Shown one piece after another: positions 18,261-27,433 of a DNA stretch of 64,000 nucleotides; position 1 is the stretch's first letter; each line of letters begins with the position of its first letter. The notes below the pieces were generated by a model. That model worked only from the letters and a program-made list of their open reading frames with translations, did not search any database and had not been told where the DNA came from. This DNA comes from Ferrimonas aestuarii. Its GTDB lineage: Bacteria; Pseudomonadota; Gammaproteobacteria; Enterobacterales; Shewanellaceae. The position numbers were made by a program, and so were the translations under genes. The stretch lies in the NCBI RefSeq assembly GCF_005116665.1, contig NZ_SWCJ01000004.1, positions 186,001 to 250,000 of the forward strand, in the 5' to 3' direction.

Positions 18261-18371
18261 TATACCAACCTGATTAAGTAGGTGCTCTACCTAGTGCACC
18301 GAAGAATGAACGTTTTAACCCCAGAACGGGCAGCCAGCACTCATGGTCAGGTCTCGATTCAAGTTGGTATC
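18261..18371. repeat. short MITE-like element with ATACCAAC inverted ends
   Basis: Left end ATACCAACCTGATT (18262-18275) and right end, read in reverse complement, ATACCAACTTGAAT (18357-18370). Twelve of 14 bases agree. The ~110-base unit has no gene and sits in the 3' untranslated region of dsbA. The ATACCAA ends recall those of the repeat at 56142. Confidence 0.6.
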
Positions 18372-18379
18372 AATGTGGT

Positions 18380-18979
18380 TTAGTCGCGCTTTTTCGCCAG
18401 ATAGTTCAGCAAATCAACCATCTGCTGCACGCTCTCGATGCCACCGAGCTCAACCTGATACTTGCCGTTAACGATCAGCGCTGGAACACCGCGGATATTC
18501 ATGTCCACCTGCTCTTTCTTCCACTGCTTCATCTTAGAGTTCACCATGAAGCTGTTGGCGGCCTTGTCGAATTGGTCGCCGCTTACGCCGTTATCCACGA
18601 AGAACTGCTTCAGCTCGCTGGTGGTAGCGAAACGCTTGCCAGACTCCTGAACGGCCTTAAACATCGGCACCTTCAGTTGGCCCTCTTTCTTAAGCGTCTG
18701 CATCACTGCCAGAGATTTCACCATCTCAACGCCGTTGAAATCGACGTGCTTCTGCTCAAATTTCACATTGGCGTCCAAACCCTTTTTGATGTTTGGAATG
18801 TGGCGAGTCTCGAAGTTGTAGCAGTGTGGGCAACCAAAAGAGAAGAATTCGGTGATTCGAGGTTGTCCCTGAACGGGGGCAGAGCTCACCACTTTATAGT
18901 GAGTACCCTCGACAAATTGAGCCGCCATCGCCATCGGCGCCAGCAGAAGAGAGAACGCAATCGCAACCAGTTTTTTCAT
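18380..18979 (-). CDS. dsbA: periplasmic thiol:disulfide oxidoreductase DsbA
   Basis: Introduces disulfides into exported proteins. From the start MKKLVAIAF there are 199 residues: a signal peptide ending AMA-A near residue 20, a thioredoxin fold with the DsbA-type active site CPHC at 50-53, and the cis-proline loop RGVPALIVNGKY. A start two codons upstream (MIMKK) is possible. The srkA-dsbA order matches E. coli, with a 50-base gap. DsbB is not in the window. Confidence 0.96.
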   Translation of the reverse strand: MKKLVAIAFSLLLAPMAMAAQFVEGTHYKVVSSAPVQGQPRITEFFSFGCPHCYNFETRHIPNIKKGLDANVKFEQKHVDFNGVEMVKSLAVMQTLKKEGQLKVPMFKAVQESGKRFATTSELKQFFVDNGVSGDQFDKAANSFMVNSKMKQWKKEQVDMNIRGVPALIVNGKYQVELGGIESVQQMVDLLNYLAKKRD

Positions 18980-19032
18980 AATCATTTCTCAAACAATGTT
19001 GTGTTAATGCGGCTAACTGTGCCACAGGGCAA

Positions 19033-20037
19033 TTAATAATTTAACCCTTGATTCAAGGAAATGGGAGCTTCTTGCAGGGCCGACAACTGCTCTTTCAGTG
19101 CCAAGACCTGCTCTTCCCAAAAGCGATCGCTACCAAACCACGGAAAATTTCGCGGAAAGGCGGGATCGCACCAACGCAGCGTTAACCACGACAGGTAATG
19201 CACCATGCGCAATGCCCGAAGCGGTTCAATCAACTGCAGTTGAGAGTGGTCAAAATCGCAAAAAGTTTCATAACCTTCCAGCAAAATGTCCAATTGCAGC
19301 AGTTGCTGGCTACGGTCGCCCGCCAGCATCATCCACAGATCTTGAACGGCTACGCCGGTTCTCGCATCGTCTAAGTCCACAAACCCTGGGCCATCCGGCG
19401 TCCATAAGATGTTGCCTGGGTGCATGTCTCCATGCAGACGTTGGGTAGGCATTGACTGCCACGGTGCCTTTGCCACCTGATCCAGTACCTGCTCCAGCAC
19501 GGTAAAAAATGCGGTCTCGATGTGCATCGGCAACTGCGCCTGCTGCTGCAATACCTGCTTAGGTTGCCAACCATGAGTATCCAGCGTCAGCTTAGGGCGG
19601 TGCTGGAACTGGCCACCTTTGGCCACTTGGTGCATGCGGCCGAGAAACTGGCCGACCTGCTCCAACTGATCCAGATTATCCACCTCAAACTCACGTCCCC
19701 CCACACTGTCCCACAGGGCGAAACGGTAACCTTGATGCTCAAACAGAGTTTCACCATCAATACGCTTGGGTGCTGCCACCGGTACTTCAGCGTCGGCCAA
19801 TTCATGGGCAAACTGGTGCTCTTCGCGAATGCAGGCTTCACTCCAGCGCTGCGGTCGATAGAACTTCACCACATAACGGCGGCTGTCTTCAGCGCGAAAC
19901 TGGTACACCCGGTTTTCATAACTGTTCAGCGGCAGTAAACCGGTTTCCGGGTAAACGCCCAGAGACTCCACCGCATCCAAAATGCAGTCGGGACTCAGGG
20001 AGTGAAAATCAAATTGGGGATCATTGGCCACAGTCAT
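19033..20037 (-). CDS. srkA: stress response kinase SrkA (YihE/RdoA)
   Basis: Aminoglycoside-phosphotransferase-like Ser/Thr kinase of 334 residues, known in E. coli to counter envelope stress and programmed death. Visible: N-terminal lobe with RYVVKFYRPQRW, catalytic loop HGDMHPGNILW and metal-binding DLDDARTG. It lies directly upstream of dsbA, as in E. coli, where both respond to Cpx. It overlaps the DUF3630 gene by 17 bases. Confidence 0.93.
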   Translation of the reverse strand: MTVANDPQFDFHSLSPDCILDAVESLGVYPETGLLPLNSYENRVYQFRAEDSRRYVVKFYRPQRWSEACIREEHQFAHELADAEVPVAAPKRIDGETLFEHQGYRFALWDSVGGREFEVDNLDQLEQVGQFLGRMHQVAKGGQFQHRPKLTLDTHGWQPKQVLQQQAQLPMHIETAFFTVLEQVLDQVAKAPWQSMPTQRLHGDMHPGNILWTPDGPGFVDLDDARTGVAVQDLWMMLAGDRSQQLLQLDILLEGYETFCDFDHSQLQLIEPLRALRMVHYLSWLTLRWCDPAFPRNFPWFGSDRFWEEQVLALKEQLSALQEAPISLNQGLNY

Positions 20038-20350
20038 ACCCCTTCCAAAGCTGGGCTAGGTAAGCAGCAACATCCGCATCCGCTGGGCTCTGAGCCTGAA
20101 TCCACAAGCTGTCGCACAGGGATTCAAACTGCAGCAACAGCTCTGTGCCTTCAAACCTAAGCTGCCACTGGTGACGGTCTGCGCCCCATTGATGCTGGCC
20201 CAGCTGCGCATCCAGTGCCAATGCCAATTTGGGAACCACAGCCAACAATTGGTCGTCATCCAACGGGATCTGCCAACTTAGATGGCCAGTTTCCGCGTTC
20301 CAGTGGCCTTGGCCTAACTGGAGCAGCTCAGGGGCAAGTGTTGAGCCCAT
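20021..20350 (-). CDS. DUF3630-like protein
   Basis: Protein of 109 residues, acidic, rich in Leu, Gln and Trp, with no signal peptide or membrane segment. It resembles small Shewanella proteins classed as DUF3630. It is wedged between selO, which it overlaps by 37 bases, and srkA, which it overlaps by 17 bases, so the three genes form one coupled unit. Function unknown. Confidence 0.65.
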   Translation of the reverse strand: MGSTLAPELLQLGQGHWNAETGHLSWQIPLDDDQLLAVVPKLALALDAQLGQHQWGADRHQWQLRFEGTELLLQFESLCDSLWIQAQSPADADVAAYLAQLWKGYDCGQ

Positions 20351-21735
20351 GATGGGGGTGCCTCGCTAAAATGAGGAAAATCAGGGTGGTCATCATAGGG
20401 ATGGCAAAGGGCTTGGTGCAAGTGTTTCACCAAAGCCATGTCGCCTTTCTCTGCTGCTTCAATGGCCTGCTGAGCCAAATGGGTTCTTAACACCACATTG
20501 GGATTCTGATAACGGCGCTGCTGCTGCCACTCGGATAAGTTGCCAAAATTCAGTTGCTGCCGATACTGGCGCCACCAGCTCTGCCAATCCGGATCTTGAC
20601 TCAAAAGCTGCGCCAGCGGGTTGTCCTCTTGCTCAGGGTCAAGATGAGCAAACTGCCGAAAACCTTGATGAAAATCGCTCTGCTGCCGGGTCATCATCTG
20701 AATCAGACCGGAGATCAGATCCAGCCGAGCCTGAGTGTCGTTGCTGGCCTCCAGCCCCAGACGACCGTTCATCCGCTCAAGATAACGATTGACTAAGGTG
20801 GTCTCATAGTGGGACAGAGCCTGTTGAATCAAGGCGTCATCAAAGTGCTCGGCAAACGCCAGCGCCAAACGCTGCAGGTTCCACCAACCAATCCCCGGTT
20901 GCTGGTCAAAAGCGTAACGGCCTTGCTCATCAGAGTGATTGGGGACATAACTCGGGTCGCAGCGATTGAGAAACGCGAATGGACCATAGTCAAAAGTCTC
21001 GCCCAATATCGACATGTTATCGCTGTTAAGCACCCCGTGAACAAACCCCGCCGCCTGCCAATCGGCAATGGTGGTTGCGGTGCGCTCCACCACGGCCATA
21101 AACCAAGCAGAAAATGGCGCATCCCCTTGGCAGTGACTGAAATCGCGATGAAGACTGTACTCAAACAACCGATCCCTCAAGGCCACACGATCCGAGTGTT
21201 TTAGGTATTCAAAATGGCCAAAGCGCAAATGACTGCGACTCACCCGCACCGTAATCGCCCCTCGCTCCACCTGCTCTCGATAAACCGGCGTCTGTGACCC
21301 CAATACCGCTAAAGCTCGCGAGCTATTGATGCCAAGATGATGCAATGCCTCACTGGCCAAAAACTCCCGCAGCGCGCTGCGGATCACCGCTCGACCATCA
21401 CCACCACGGGAGAACGGCGTTGGGCCGCTGCCCTTAAGAAACAGCTCCATGCCTCCCAGCTCACCAATGTGGCAGCCTCGGCCATCTCCAAGCCTTGGGG
21501 TATAGCCACCAAACTGGTGACCGGAATAGACTTGAGCAGTGGCAGGAACCGGAAACGGCCCTTCACCATTAAGCTGAGACAGATAACGCTCTGGCTCGGC
21601 CTTAAGCCCAAGCTCTGTGGCCAACACCTCACTCCAGCCGATGAGAAATGGCCGCTCCAGTGGCACTGGAGTGACCTGCTCTGCAATCTCTGGCAGTGCT
21701 TGATTGATTCCCGGTCTTAGATCCAACACACTCAT
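20314..21735 (-). CDS. selO: SelO/YdiU protein AMPylase
   Basis: Pseudokinase that transfers AMP to proteins under oxidative stress. Its 473 residues match the family. Visible: GSGPTPFSRGGDGRAVIRS near 101, NSDNMSILGETFDYGPFAF near 239 (the Asn and DYG that bind metal) and the C-terminal ...LPLSCSS, where Cys replaces the selenocysteine of animal proteins. GTG two codons downstream has better ribosome-site spacing (AAGGA) than the ATG. It heads the selO-DUF3630-srkA-dsbA strand. Confidence 0.95.
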   Translation of the reverse strand: MSVLDLRPGINQALPEIAEQVTPVPLERPFLIGWSEVLATELGLKAEPERYLSQLNGEGPFPVPATAQVYSGHQFGGYTPRLGDGRGCHIGELGGMELFLKGSGPTPFSRGGDGRAVIRSALREFLASEALHHLGINSSRALAVLGSQTPVYREQVERGAITVRVSRSHLRFGHFEYLKHSDRVALRDRLFEYSLHRDFSHCQGDAPFSAWFMAVVERTATTIADWQAAGFVHGVLNSDNMSILGETFDYGPFAFLNRCDPSYVPNHSDEQGRYAFDQQPGIGWWNLQRLALAFAEHFDDALIQQALSHYETTLVNRYLERMNGRLGLEASNDTQARLDLISGLIQMMTRQQSDFHQGFRQFAHLDPEQEDNPLAQLLSQDPDWQSWWRQYRQQLNFGNLSEWQQQRRYQNPNVVLRTHLAQQAIEAAEKGDMALVKHLHQALCHPYDDHPDFPHFSEAPPSWAQHLPLSCSS

Positions 21736-21770
21736 ATCCTTGTCGTTTTAATTTCTATCGAGGAAATACC

Positions 21771-22130
21771 ATGACCAAAATTTTGCTCGTTGCCCACGAC
21801 AGTCCCTACGGCAGTGAAAAACTCTATAACGCCCTGCGGATCGCACTCGCCATGCAGGAGCACGCCGACCGTCCGGTTGAACAGCGAGTCTTTCTGATGT
21901 CCGATGCCGTGGTTGCCGCCTTAAATGGCCAGCAAACCCCAGATTTGAGCTACCACATCGGCCAGATGATCGAGCTGCTGCTGGCTCAAGGCGTTACGGT
22001 TTCCATCTGCAAAACCTGCGCAGAAGCCCGCGGCCTAACCGAGGACAAGCTGATCGAGGGCGTGGCCATCGGCAACCTCATCCAACTGAGCCAGTGGACA
22101 CTGGACAGCGACAAAGTGCTGCACCTTTGA
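21771..22130 (+). CDS. DsrE/DsrF-family protein (YchN-like)
   Basis: Protein of 119 residues with the DsrE fold signature: MTKILLVAHDSPYGSEKLYNALRIA at the N-terminus and the conserved Cys region VSICKTCAEARGL near residue 83. It has GAGGAAA at the ribosome site. The family includes YchN and sulfur relay proteins; without TusBCD neighbours a role in sulfur transfer is not shown. Divergent from selO. Confidence 0.85.
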   Translation: MTKILLVAHDSPYGSEKLYNALRIALAMQEHADRPVEQRVFLMSDAVVAALNGQQTPDLSYHIGQMIELLLAQGVTVSICKTCAEARGLTEDKLIEGVAIGNLIQLSQWTLDSDKVLHL

Positions 22131-22219
22131 TCCCAGTCGCAATTATGACCCGCTACAATAGATAGATTATCAATACCTGTTAAGGTAAAGCCATAGTTGA
22201 GTCATTTAGTGGGTTATTG

Positions 22220-22624
22220 ATGAACAGCGACATCTTAGAGGGGCGCCTAGCCTCAGAGTACAAGACCTTCGGTCACATGATGCAGATCTACTGTAAAGGC
22301 CAATGTGGCCAAGTAGAGCGCAATGACCAAGGTCTGTGCAGCGACTGCCAAGAGCTTCTCGATTACGCCGAGAAAAAACTCGATCGCTGCCCCTATGGCG
22401 ACACCAAACCCACCTGTGGCAACTGCCCCATTCATTGCTATAAACCAGCCGAGCGCGAAAAAGCTCGCCACTGTATGCGTTATGCCGGGCCGCGCATGAT
22501 TCTGCGCCACCCCATTGAAGCGATCCAACACCTTATCGACAACCGTCGCCCTGTACCGGAAAAACCACCGATGCGCAGTGCCCGTCGCCAACGTCAAAAA
22601 AGCGCACCGTCGAAGGGAGAATGA
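22220..22624 (+). CDS. ygbA: YgbA-like nitrous-oxide/NO-responsive family protein
   Basis: Protein of 134 residues with many conserved Cys: YCKGQCG, LCSDC, RCPYGDTKPTCGNCPIHCY, then MRYAGPRMILRHPIEAI. This pattern is that of YgbA, a member of the NO-controlled NsrR regulon whose family is named nitrous oxide-stimulated promoter. It probably holds an iron or zinc site. ATG 22220 is preferred over the adjacent TTG. I did not find a clear NsrR operator upstream. Confidence 0.85.
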   Translation: MNSDILEGRLASEYKTFGHMMQIYCKGQCGQVERNDQGLCSDCQELLDYAEKKLDRCPYGDTKPTCGNCPIHCYKPAEREKARHCMRYAGPRMILRHPIEAIQHLIDNRRPVPEKPPMRSARRQRQKSAPSKGE

Positions 22625-22721
22625 TATCCGACCACTGTGATGCCAAAGTACGCGTTCTATCGCTACTCTAACTTTCAAGTTTTGGTTAAGATAAAGTCGC
22701 AATCACAGCAAGGATATACTA

Positions 22722-24767
22722 ATGAAATTAGGAACTCTGGCTGCCAGCATGGCGGCCATTTTTGCGTGCAGCCCCCTTGCTGCCGCAGAGCGAACTCACG
22801 ACATCACTCTGGACGACTTCTTCAGCATCGATCACATGAGTCAGGTGCAGTTATCGGCGGATGGAACCACCGCCGTTTGGCGTCAAGGCTACTGGGACAA
22901 AGCCAGTGATAAAAACTTAAAAGACCTGTGGAGTATTGAACTTGGCAGTGGTACCCCAACACGCCTGACCTTTACCCCTGAAAACGAATCCTCTCCTCGC
23001 ATCAGTGCCGATGGCCAATACCTGTTTTTCCTCAAAGCGGAGAAACGCGGCGATGCCAAAGTGCCGCCATACAATGGCAAGTCTCAGATCTTCCGCATGC
23101 CTCTGGCCGGCGGCGAAGCCGTACCAGTGACCCGTGAAGTGGAAGGGGTTAAGTCGTTTGAGCTAGGCAACAAGCAGCTGTGGTTTGCGGGCAACCGTCA
23201 ACATACTGAACAGGATGCCTTTACCAAGCACCGTAGCGCTAACGCAGGCCCGAACTACGGCCATGGCAAAGTGAAGGTCAATCCGATCTACAAACTGGAT
23301 CTCAACAGCTTCCGCAAAGAGCTGGTGATTGACGATGACAAAGTGGTGTGGGGCTTTGATGTCAGCCCAGATGGCAAGCGTCTTGCCCGTATCACCACCA
23401 CCGACAACGAGCTGATCTTCTACGAAGGCTGGTCACACGTAGAAGTACTGGATATCGCCTCAGGCAATAACCAAGTACTGCAAGACGATGCCTGGCGCAA
23501 ACAAGCACCTTCCCCCTATGGCTGGATTATGGATCCCTTATGGAGCCCAGACGGCGACTCACTAACCTGGCGCGTCGATTATGACGGCCACCCTGGTCAG
23601 CTGTTGGTGGCGCACTTTGACGATCAGAACAAAGTCGATTGGCAGCTGGATCTGGTTCGCCAAGGGGACGATACCCTCAATGGTAGCGACAGCCACTGGC
23701 GCAGCAACAACGAACTTTGCTACCGCGTTGCCAACCACGGCTCGGTGCTATTACGCTGTACCGAAATTGATGACGGCAACCAAGGGGACACCCAAACCCT
23801 AACAAAAGGCGATTACGTGGTCGGCAGTTACGACTTCGGAGCCAAAGGGGAAAAAGTGGTATTCAGCCATAATGGCCTGAAGCACTTCTACGACCTGTAT
23901 CAAGCCAAAGTCGGCAAGACGCCGACTCGGGTCACCAACATCAACCCACAAACCGACAATTGGAAACTGCCACAGATCAGCCGTTATCAATGGACCGCAG
24001 CCGATGGCAGCACCGTTGAAGGCATGCTGGAACTGCCTCCAGGCTACAAGAAATCCGATGGTCCACTGCCACTGGTGGTTCAGATCCACGGCGGCCCAAC
24101 CGCGGCAACGCCATATGCTCTGCAGCACCGCTCCTATGGTCGCAGCACCTTTGCAGCCAAAGGCTGGGCGTTACTGTCACCAAACTACCGCGGCTCTACC
24201 GGATATGGGGATAAGTTCTTGGTGGAACTGGTGGGTCACGAGCATGACATCGAAGTCAAAGACATCGAAGCTGGCGTAGACGCCCTGATCAAAGAGGGCA
24301 TTGCCGATGCCGACAAACTGGCCGTAATGGGCTGGAGTAACGGCGGTTACCTGACCAACGCCCTGATCAGCACCAATACCCGTTATAAAGCGGCCAGTTC
24401 CGGTGCCGGTGTGTTCGATCAGCGTCTGCAATGGCTACTCGAAGACACCCCTGGCCACGTTCTGAACTACATGGAAGGCTTCCCTTGGGAGAAGCCTGAA
24501 GCCTATACCCATGGTTCAAGCCTGACTCACGCCGCAAACATCACCACCCCAACGGTGATCCACATGGGTGAATTTGATGAGCGAGTCCCAGCGCCCCACG
24601 CCAAAGGGCTATACCGCACCTTAAAGCACTACCTCAATGTGCCTGCAGAACTGGTGATCTACCCAGGTGAAGGCCATGGCCTTGGCAAGTACTCCCACCG
24701 TAAGATCAAGATGGGTTGGGATCTGGCTTGGTTCGAGCACTATGTTCTGGGTAAGGAAGTTCAGTAA
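22722..24767 (+). CDS. secreted S9-family prolyl oligopeptidase
   Basis: Protein of 681 residues: signal peptide (to about ALA-A-E, residue 22), a beta-propeller-like WD/PD40 region with repeated SADG/SPDG units, and an alpha/beta hydrolase domain. The catalytic triad is visible as Ser539 in GWSNGGY, Asp619 in GEFDERVP and His652 in GEGHGLG. AAGGA precedes the ATG by seven bases. It cleaves short peptides in the periplasm (dipeptidyl or acylaminoacyl peptidase). It has its own terminator and stands alone. Confidence 0.93.
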   Translation: MKLGTLAASMAAIFACSPLAAAERTHDITLDDFFSIDHMSQVQLSADGTTAVWRQGYWDKASDKNLKDLWSIELGSGTPTRLTFTPENESSPRISADGQYLFFLKAEKRGDAKVPPYNGKSQIFRMPLAGGEAVPVTREVEGVKSFELGNKQLWFAGNRQHTEQDAFTKHRSANAGPNYGHGKVKVNPIYKLDLNSFRKELVIDDDKVVWGFDVSPDGKRLARITTTDNELIFYEGWSHVEVLDIASGNNQVLQDDAWRKQAPSPYGWIMDPLWSPDGDSLTWRVDYDGHPGQLLVAHFDDQNKVDWQLDLVRQGDDTLNGSDSHWRSNNELCYRVANHGSVLLRCTEIDDGNQGDTQTLTKGDYVVGSYDFGAKGEKVVFSHNGLKHFYDLYQAKVGKTPTRVTNINPQTDNWKLPQISRYQWTAADGSTVEGMLELPPGYKKSDGPLPLVVQIHGGPTAATPYALQHRSYGRSTFAAKGWALLSPNYRGSTGYGDKFLVELVGHEHDIEVKDIEAGVDALIKEGIADADKLAVMGWSNGGYLTNALISTNTRYKAASSGAGVFDQRLQWLLEDTPGHVLNYMEGFPWEKPEAYTHGSSLTHAANITTPTVIHMGEFDERVPAPHAKGLYRTLKHYLNVPAELVIYPGEGHGLGKYSHRKIKMGWDLAWFEHYVLGKEVQ

Positions 24768-24805
24768 ATAGACAATTTACTAAGTTAAATTAGCTAGTTA
24801 TCATG

Positions 24806-24834
24806 AAGCCCTCTGCCTCGCAGAGGGCTTTTTT
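24806..24834 (+). terminator. terminator after the S9 peptidase
   Basis: Perfect 10-bp stem AAGCCCTCTG / CAGAGGGCTT (24806-24815, 24821-24830), 5-base loop, T-tract. Confidence 0.9.
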
Positions 24835-24862
24835 ATGGGAGACAGTCATTAAAGGAAGAGTG

Positions 24863-26158
24863 ATGTTAACGAGCTCCATCGGTACCATTTCATATCACAA
24901 AATCGACCGGCCCCCTCAGGCCACCAACCTATCTGAGTTTCTCAAAGAGCTCGCCCGGCTCATGGACGTGAATCAATCGCAGCTAAGTTACCTGTTTGAA
25001 ACGTTGGATAAAAATATCGTCATTAGCGAGCATCGATTGAAAAAGTGGCTGCATTCAAGCGAGGCACCCATTCCTCAAAAAGGCGCTCGAGCTGCCATTC
25101 ATAAATTGATTACAGAGGTGTGTGTCAGCGATGCCATCAGAGACGCTTGGTTAACCCGATTCCAAGATATTATCGGTGCAGAATTAAAGCGCCGAGACGA
25201 AAAAAAGACCGCCAAAAATCAAGTTAACCAAGCGGCCCCTTCTCAACACCACCTAACTGACACCACAACCTCAAACCCTCGCCCCGCCGATGACCGTTCA
25301 GACACAACACCAGAGGCCGACGCTACAGAAACACCCAAAAATCGGCGGCAACCTATTTTGATTCTGGCCGCAGTGGCTCTGGGTATCATCTATTGGGTAT
25401 TTGCCATTTCCCAACCAAAGCCCGTTGACCAAATCACGACCACCGAATCCACACCTCCGCTTCCGAATCCTAACCAGGTTGAGCACACAGACAACGCGAT
25501 TCAAGCGAGGGCAGACGACCTCTCTGAGCCTATGCCTAAAGCCAAGCCTGCAATTCAGGCTAAGCCGAGTATGGTGACGACAATCCCGGATTCAAATCAA
25601 CACAAGCAGCCCCAACCAAACCTGTTGATGGATGCCTACATCATTGGCGATCTCTATAAACAACTGCCAAAAACACCAAGCGGCTACCAGATCCTTTCTC
25701 GCGTTCACTCTGGCAGCGCTCCCTTTACCTTTGCTGATCACTTAGTGGATGACACCCTGTTTGACGTTGCCGCGGATAAAGATGTCGGGCTGCATTACCA
25801 TGGTCAATTGAACTTAGATGAAGCGGGGACACATCTATTTTCTCTAAGATACCAATCTGGTCGCCACGCCGTTAACCAGCTGCTGAAAAAGTGCCGTATC
25901 GTGCTGAATATCAATAATGAACAGCTCATCGATGGTTTCGTCCCTATTGGACTTGAGCAGACAAAAGCAGCCGAAGCTCAAGTGAATCTAAAGCAAGGAG
26001 CTAACGATTTTAACCTCTGGTTTGCCTGCCAAAACCTCAGAAGCTTTAACCCCAGCCAAGACTACCGAACCTACAAAGACACCACCCTTAGCATTAGCCA
26101 TCGACAACCTAGCGATAGCAAGATCACTTTGCTTAGTTTCGACCGTTTTTCCCATTGA
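24863..26158 (+). CDS. orphan single-span membrane protein with cytoplasmic helical and periplasmic domains
   Basis: ATG 24863 with AAGGAAGAG before it gives 431 residues; an earlier in-frame ATG lies inside the terminator. Layout: a helical N-terminal region (about 20-105, with LKELARLMDVNQSQLSYLF and the HRLKKWLHSS helix) that could bind DNA or protein, a low-complexity linker, one membrane segment (PILILAAVALGIIYWVFAI, about 175-193), a Pro-rich stretch, and a periplasmic C-terminal domain from about 255 with a PA14-like beta pattern (GLHYHGQLNLDEAGTHLFSLRY). This RodZ-like topology suggests a sensor or anchor. Family not recognised. More AT-rich than neighbours. Confidence 0.7.
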   Translation: MLTSSIGTISYHKIDRPPQATNLSEFLKELARLMDVNQSQLSYLFETLDKNIVISEHRLKKWLHSSEAPIPQKGARAAIHKLITEVCVSDAIRDAWLTRFQDIIGAELKRRDEKKTAKNQVNQAAPSQHHLTDTTTSNPRPADDRSDTTPEADATETPKNRRQPILILAAVALGIIYWVFAISQPKPVDQITTTESTPPLPNPNQVEHTDNAIQARADDLSEPMPKAKPAIQAKPSMVTTIPDSNQHKQPQPNLLMDAYIIGDLYKQLPKTPSGYQILSRVHSGSAPFTFADHLVDDTLFDVAADKDVGLHYHGQLNLDEAGTHLFSLRYQSGRHAVNQLLKKCRIVLNINNEQLIDGFVPIGLEQTKAAEAQVNLKQGANDFNLWFACQNLRSFNPSQDYRTYKDTTLSISHRQPSDSKITLLSFDRFSH

Positions 26159-26161
26159 AAT

Positions 26162-26193
26162 CAGGCTCTGTTTATTAGGGTAAACAGAGCCTG
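26162..26193. terminator. perfect 13-bp hairpin between convergent genes
   Basis: CAGGCTCTGTTTA (26162-26174) and TAAACAGAGCCTG (26181-26193) with a 6-base loop. It has no T-tract outside the stem but sits exactly between convergent stops, so it probably ends both transcripts. Confidence 0.6.
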
Positions 26194-26204
26194 GCGTCCC
26201 CAGT

Positions 26205-27239
26205 TTAGATTAACCGTTGAAATGGAGTTCTATCAGCCATCTTAGTCTCCCACTGACGTTGGCAAGCGCAATCAGGTAATAACTCATCTCGAACAATACC
26301 AGTGTGTCGATAACGCTCAATGGCATCCAAATAGGGCTGATCGCAAATAGAGCAATTTGATGGCCCAGCAATGGGTGGAGGGGTATCACTGAAGCCACCG
26401 ACAAACAACGGCCAGCCTCGAAGCTTGCCTTGCTCCATTATTTTCCAGATGGTTGACAACCACGGCGGACGAAATTCACCACAATGATATTGGGCTTCCA
26501 AAGCCGTTCCCTGCTGGACAAAAGCACAAGAGAGAGCAATTTCATCAACGCCCAAATCAATCAGATACTCAATACTATTAATGGCTTCATCATAGGCCTG
26601 CCTCTCCGTTAGCCCTGGGGCTTTTAAAAAAACATAGACCGACGATTTAATTCCCAGACCCTGCATCATCTTAATCTTGCGTTCGAAGTAGGAACGATCA
26701 ATACCCTTCTTTAGAAGCCTATTTCGGATGATGTCATTGCGACTCTCAAAGCCAATCCCAACGAGTAGCTTCTTATCTCCAATTAACTCGATAGCTTCTT
26801 CTAATTTCGCTTGCGATATATATCTTGGATAGGCTTCAACCAACAGTTCATCAATATTTTCATGCTTAGAAACGTATTGATAAACGTAACGTTGGAAATC
26901 ACTAGGAAGTTCAGAGTTTGGAAAAAAACTACCGCCATTAAAGATCGCAATCCGGTCAACTTCTGAGTTGTCAGATGTCAGCGAATCGAACATTGTCTTA
27001 TAAAAGGCAGAATCTAATCGCCAAGATTCAAAGTATGATTCAAACCCTGCTCCTTTATTAACTTCACGAGTTAATCCCGGGAATGCACAAAAGGTACAAG
27101 CATCGCCTGATTTAACTCGATAATAGGTACAGCCCCCTCCCGGTAGCAATACCGTTTGCTGTATGAAAGTGCGGCCATTCACTGGATTGGCAACAACTTG
27201 CCGCTGCTGATCACAAGCGTATCCATCAATCTCTAACAT
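26205..27239 (-). CDS. radical SAM protein of the RaSEA/Elp3-like group
   Basis: Radical SAM enzyme of 344 residues. Cys37-x10-Cys48-x2-Cys51 (GGCTYYRVKSGDACTFC) is the wide-spaced cluster of the Elp3/RaSEA group rather than the common CxxxCxxC. IAIFNGGSFFPNSELP and VGIGFESRNDIIRNRLLKKG match strands of the SAM barrel. The C-terminus has C296-x2-C299 and C324-x-C326 followed by W, like the archaeosine synthase subunit RaSEA. Neither ArcS nor a TGT gene is near. The substrate is unknown; tRNA is one option. AGAGGA precedes the ATG. Divergent from a GNAT gene. Confidence 0.75.
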   Translation of the reverse strand: MLEIDGYACDQQRQVVANPVNGRTFIQQTVLLPGGGCTYYRVKSGDACTFCAFPGLTREVNKGAGFESYFESWRLDSAFYKTMFDSLTSDNSEVDRIAIFNGGSFFPNSELPSDFQRYVYQYVSKHENIDELLVEAYPRYISQAKLEEAIELIGDKKLLVGIGFESRNDIIRNRLLKKGIDRSYFERKIKMMQGLGIKSSVYVFLKAPGLTERQAYDEAINSIEYLIDLGVDEIALSCAFVQQGTALEAQYHCGEFRPPWLSTIWKIMEQGKLRGWPLFVGGFSDTPPPIAGPSNCSICDQPYLDAIERYRHTGIVRDELLPDCACQRQWETKMADRTPFQRLI

Positions 27240-27433
27240 ATCGTTTTCCTCTGGTTAGTTAGGTCTAAAAACCGTAACCAGCGGTCCGTGGGAAAATCGC
27301 CCTACTCCAAGGGGAACACGATGAGAATTCCCAACTAAAATGGCAATTCCTACTTGAGTACCCTTGCAGTACTTCGACTTTCCTCTCCACAAGCGGCGAT
27401 GGTGGTAGCCGAGTTAACCACAGGAGAACAACC
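27240..27433 (+). promoter_or_regulatory. divergent promoter/leader between radical SAM and GNAT genes
   Basis: This 194-base gap is GC-rich in its GNAT-proximal half, with complementary patches, so the GNAT mRNA may have a structured leader. I could not match it to a known riboswitch. CAGGAGAACA is the GNAT ribosome site. Confidence 0.3.

Noticed and set aside
27240..27433. Known riboswitch before the GNAT gene
   Set aside because: A GGGAA patch hinted at a cobalamin box, but the other cobalamin, SAM or preQ1 elements are missing.
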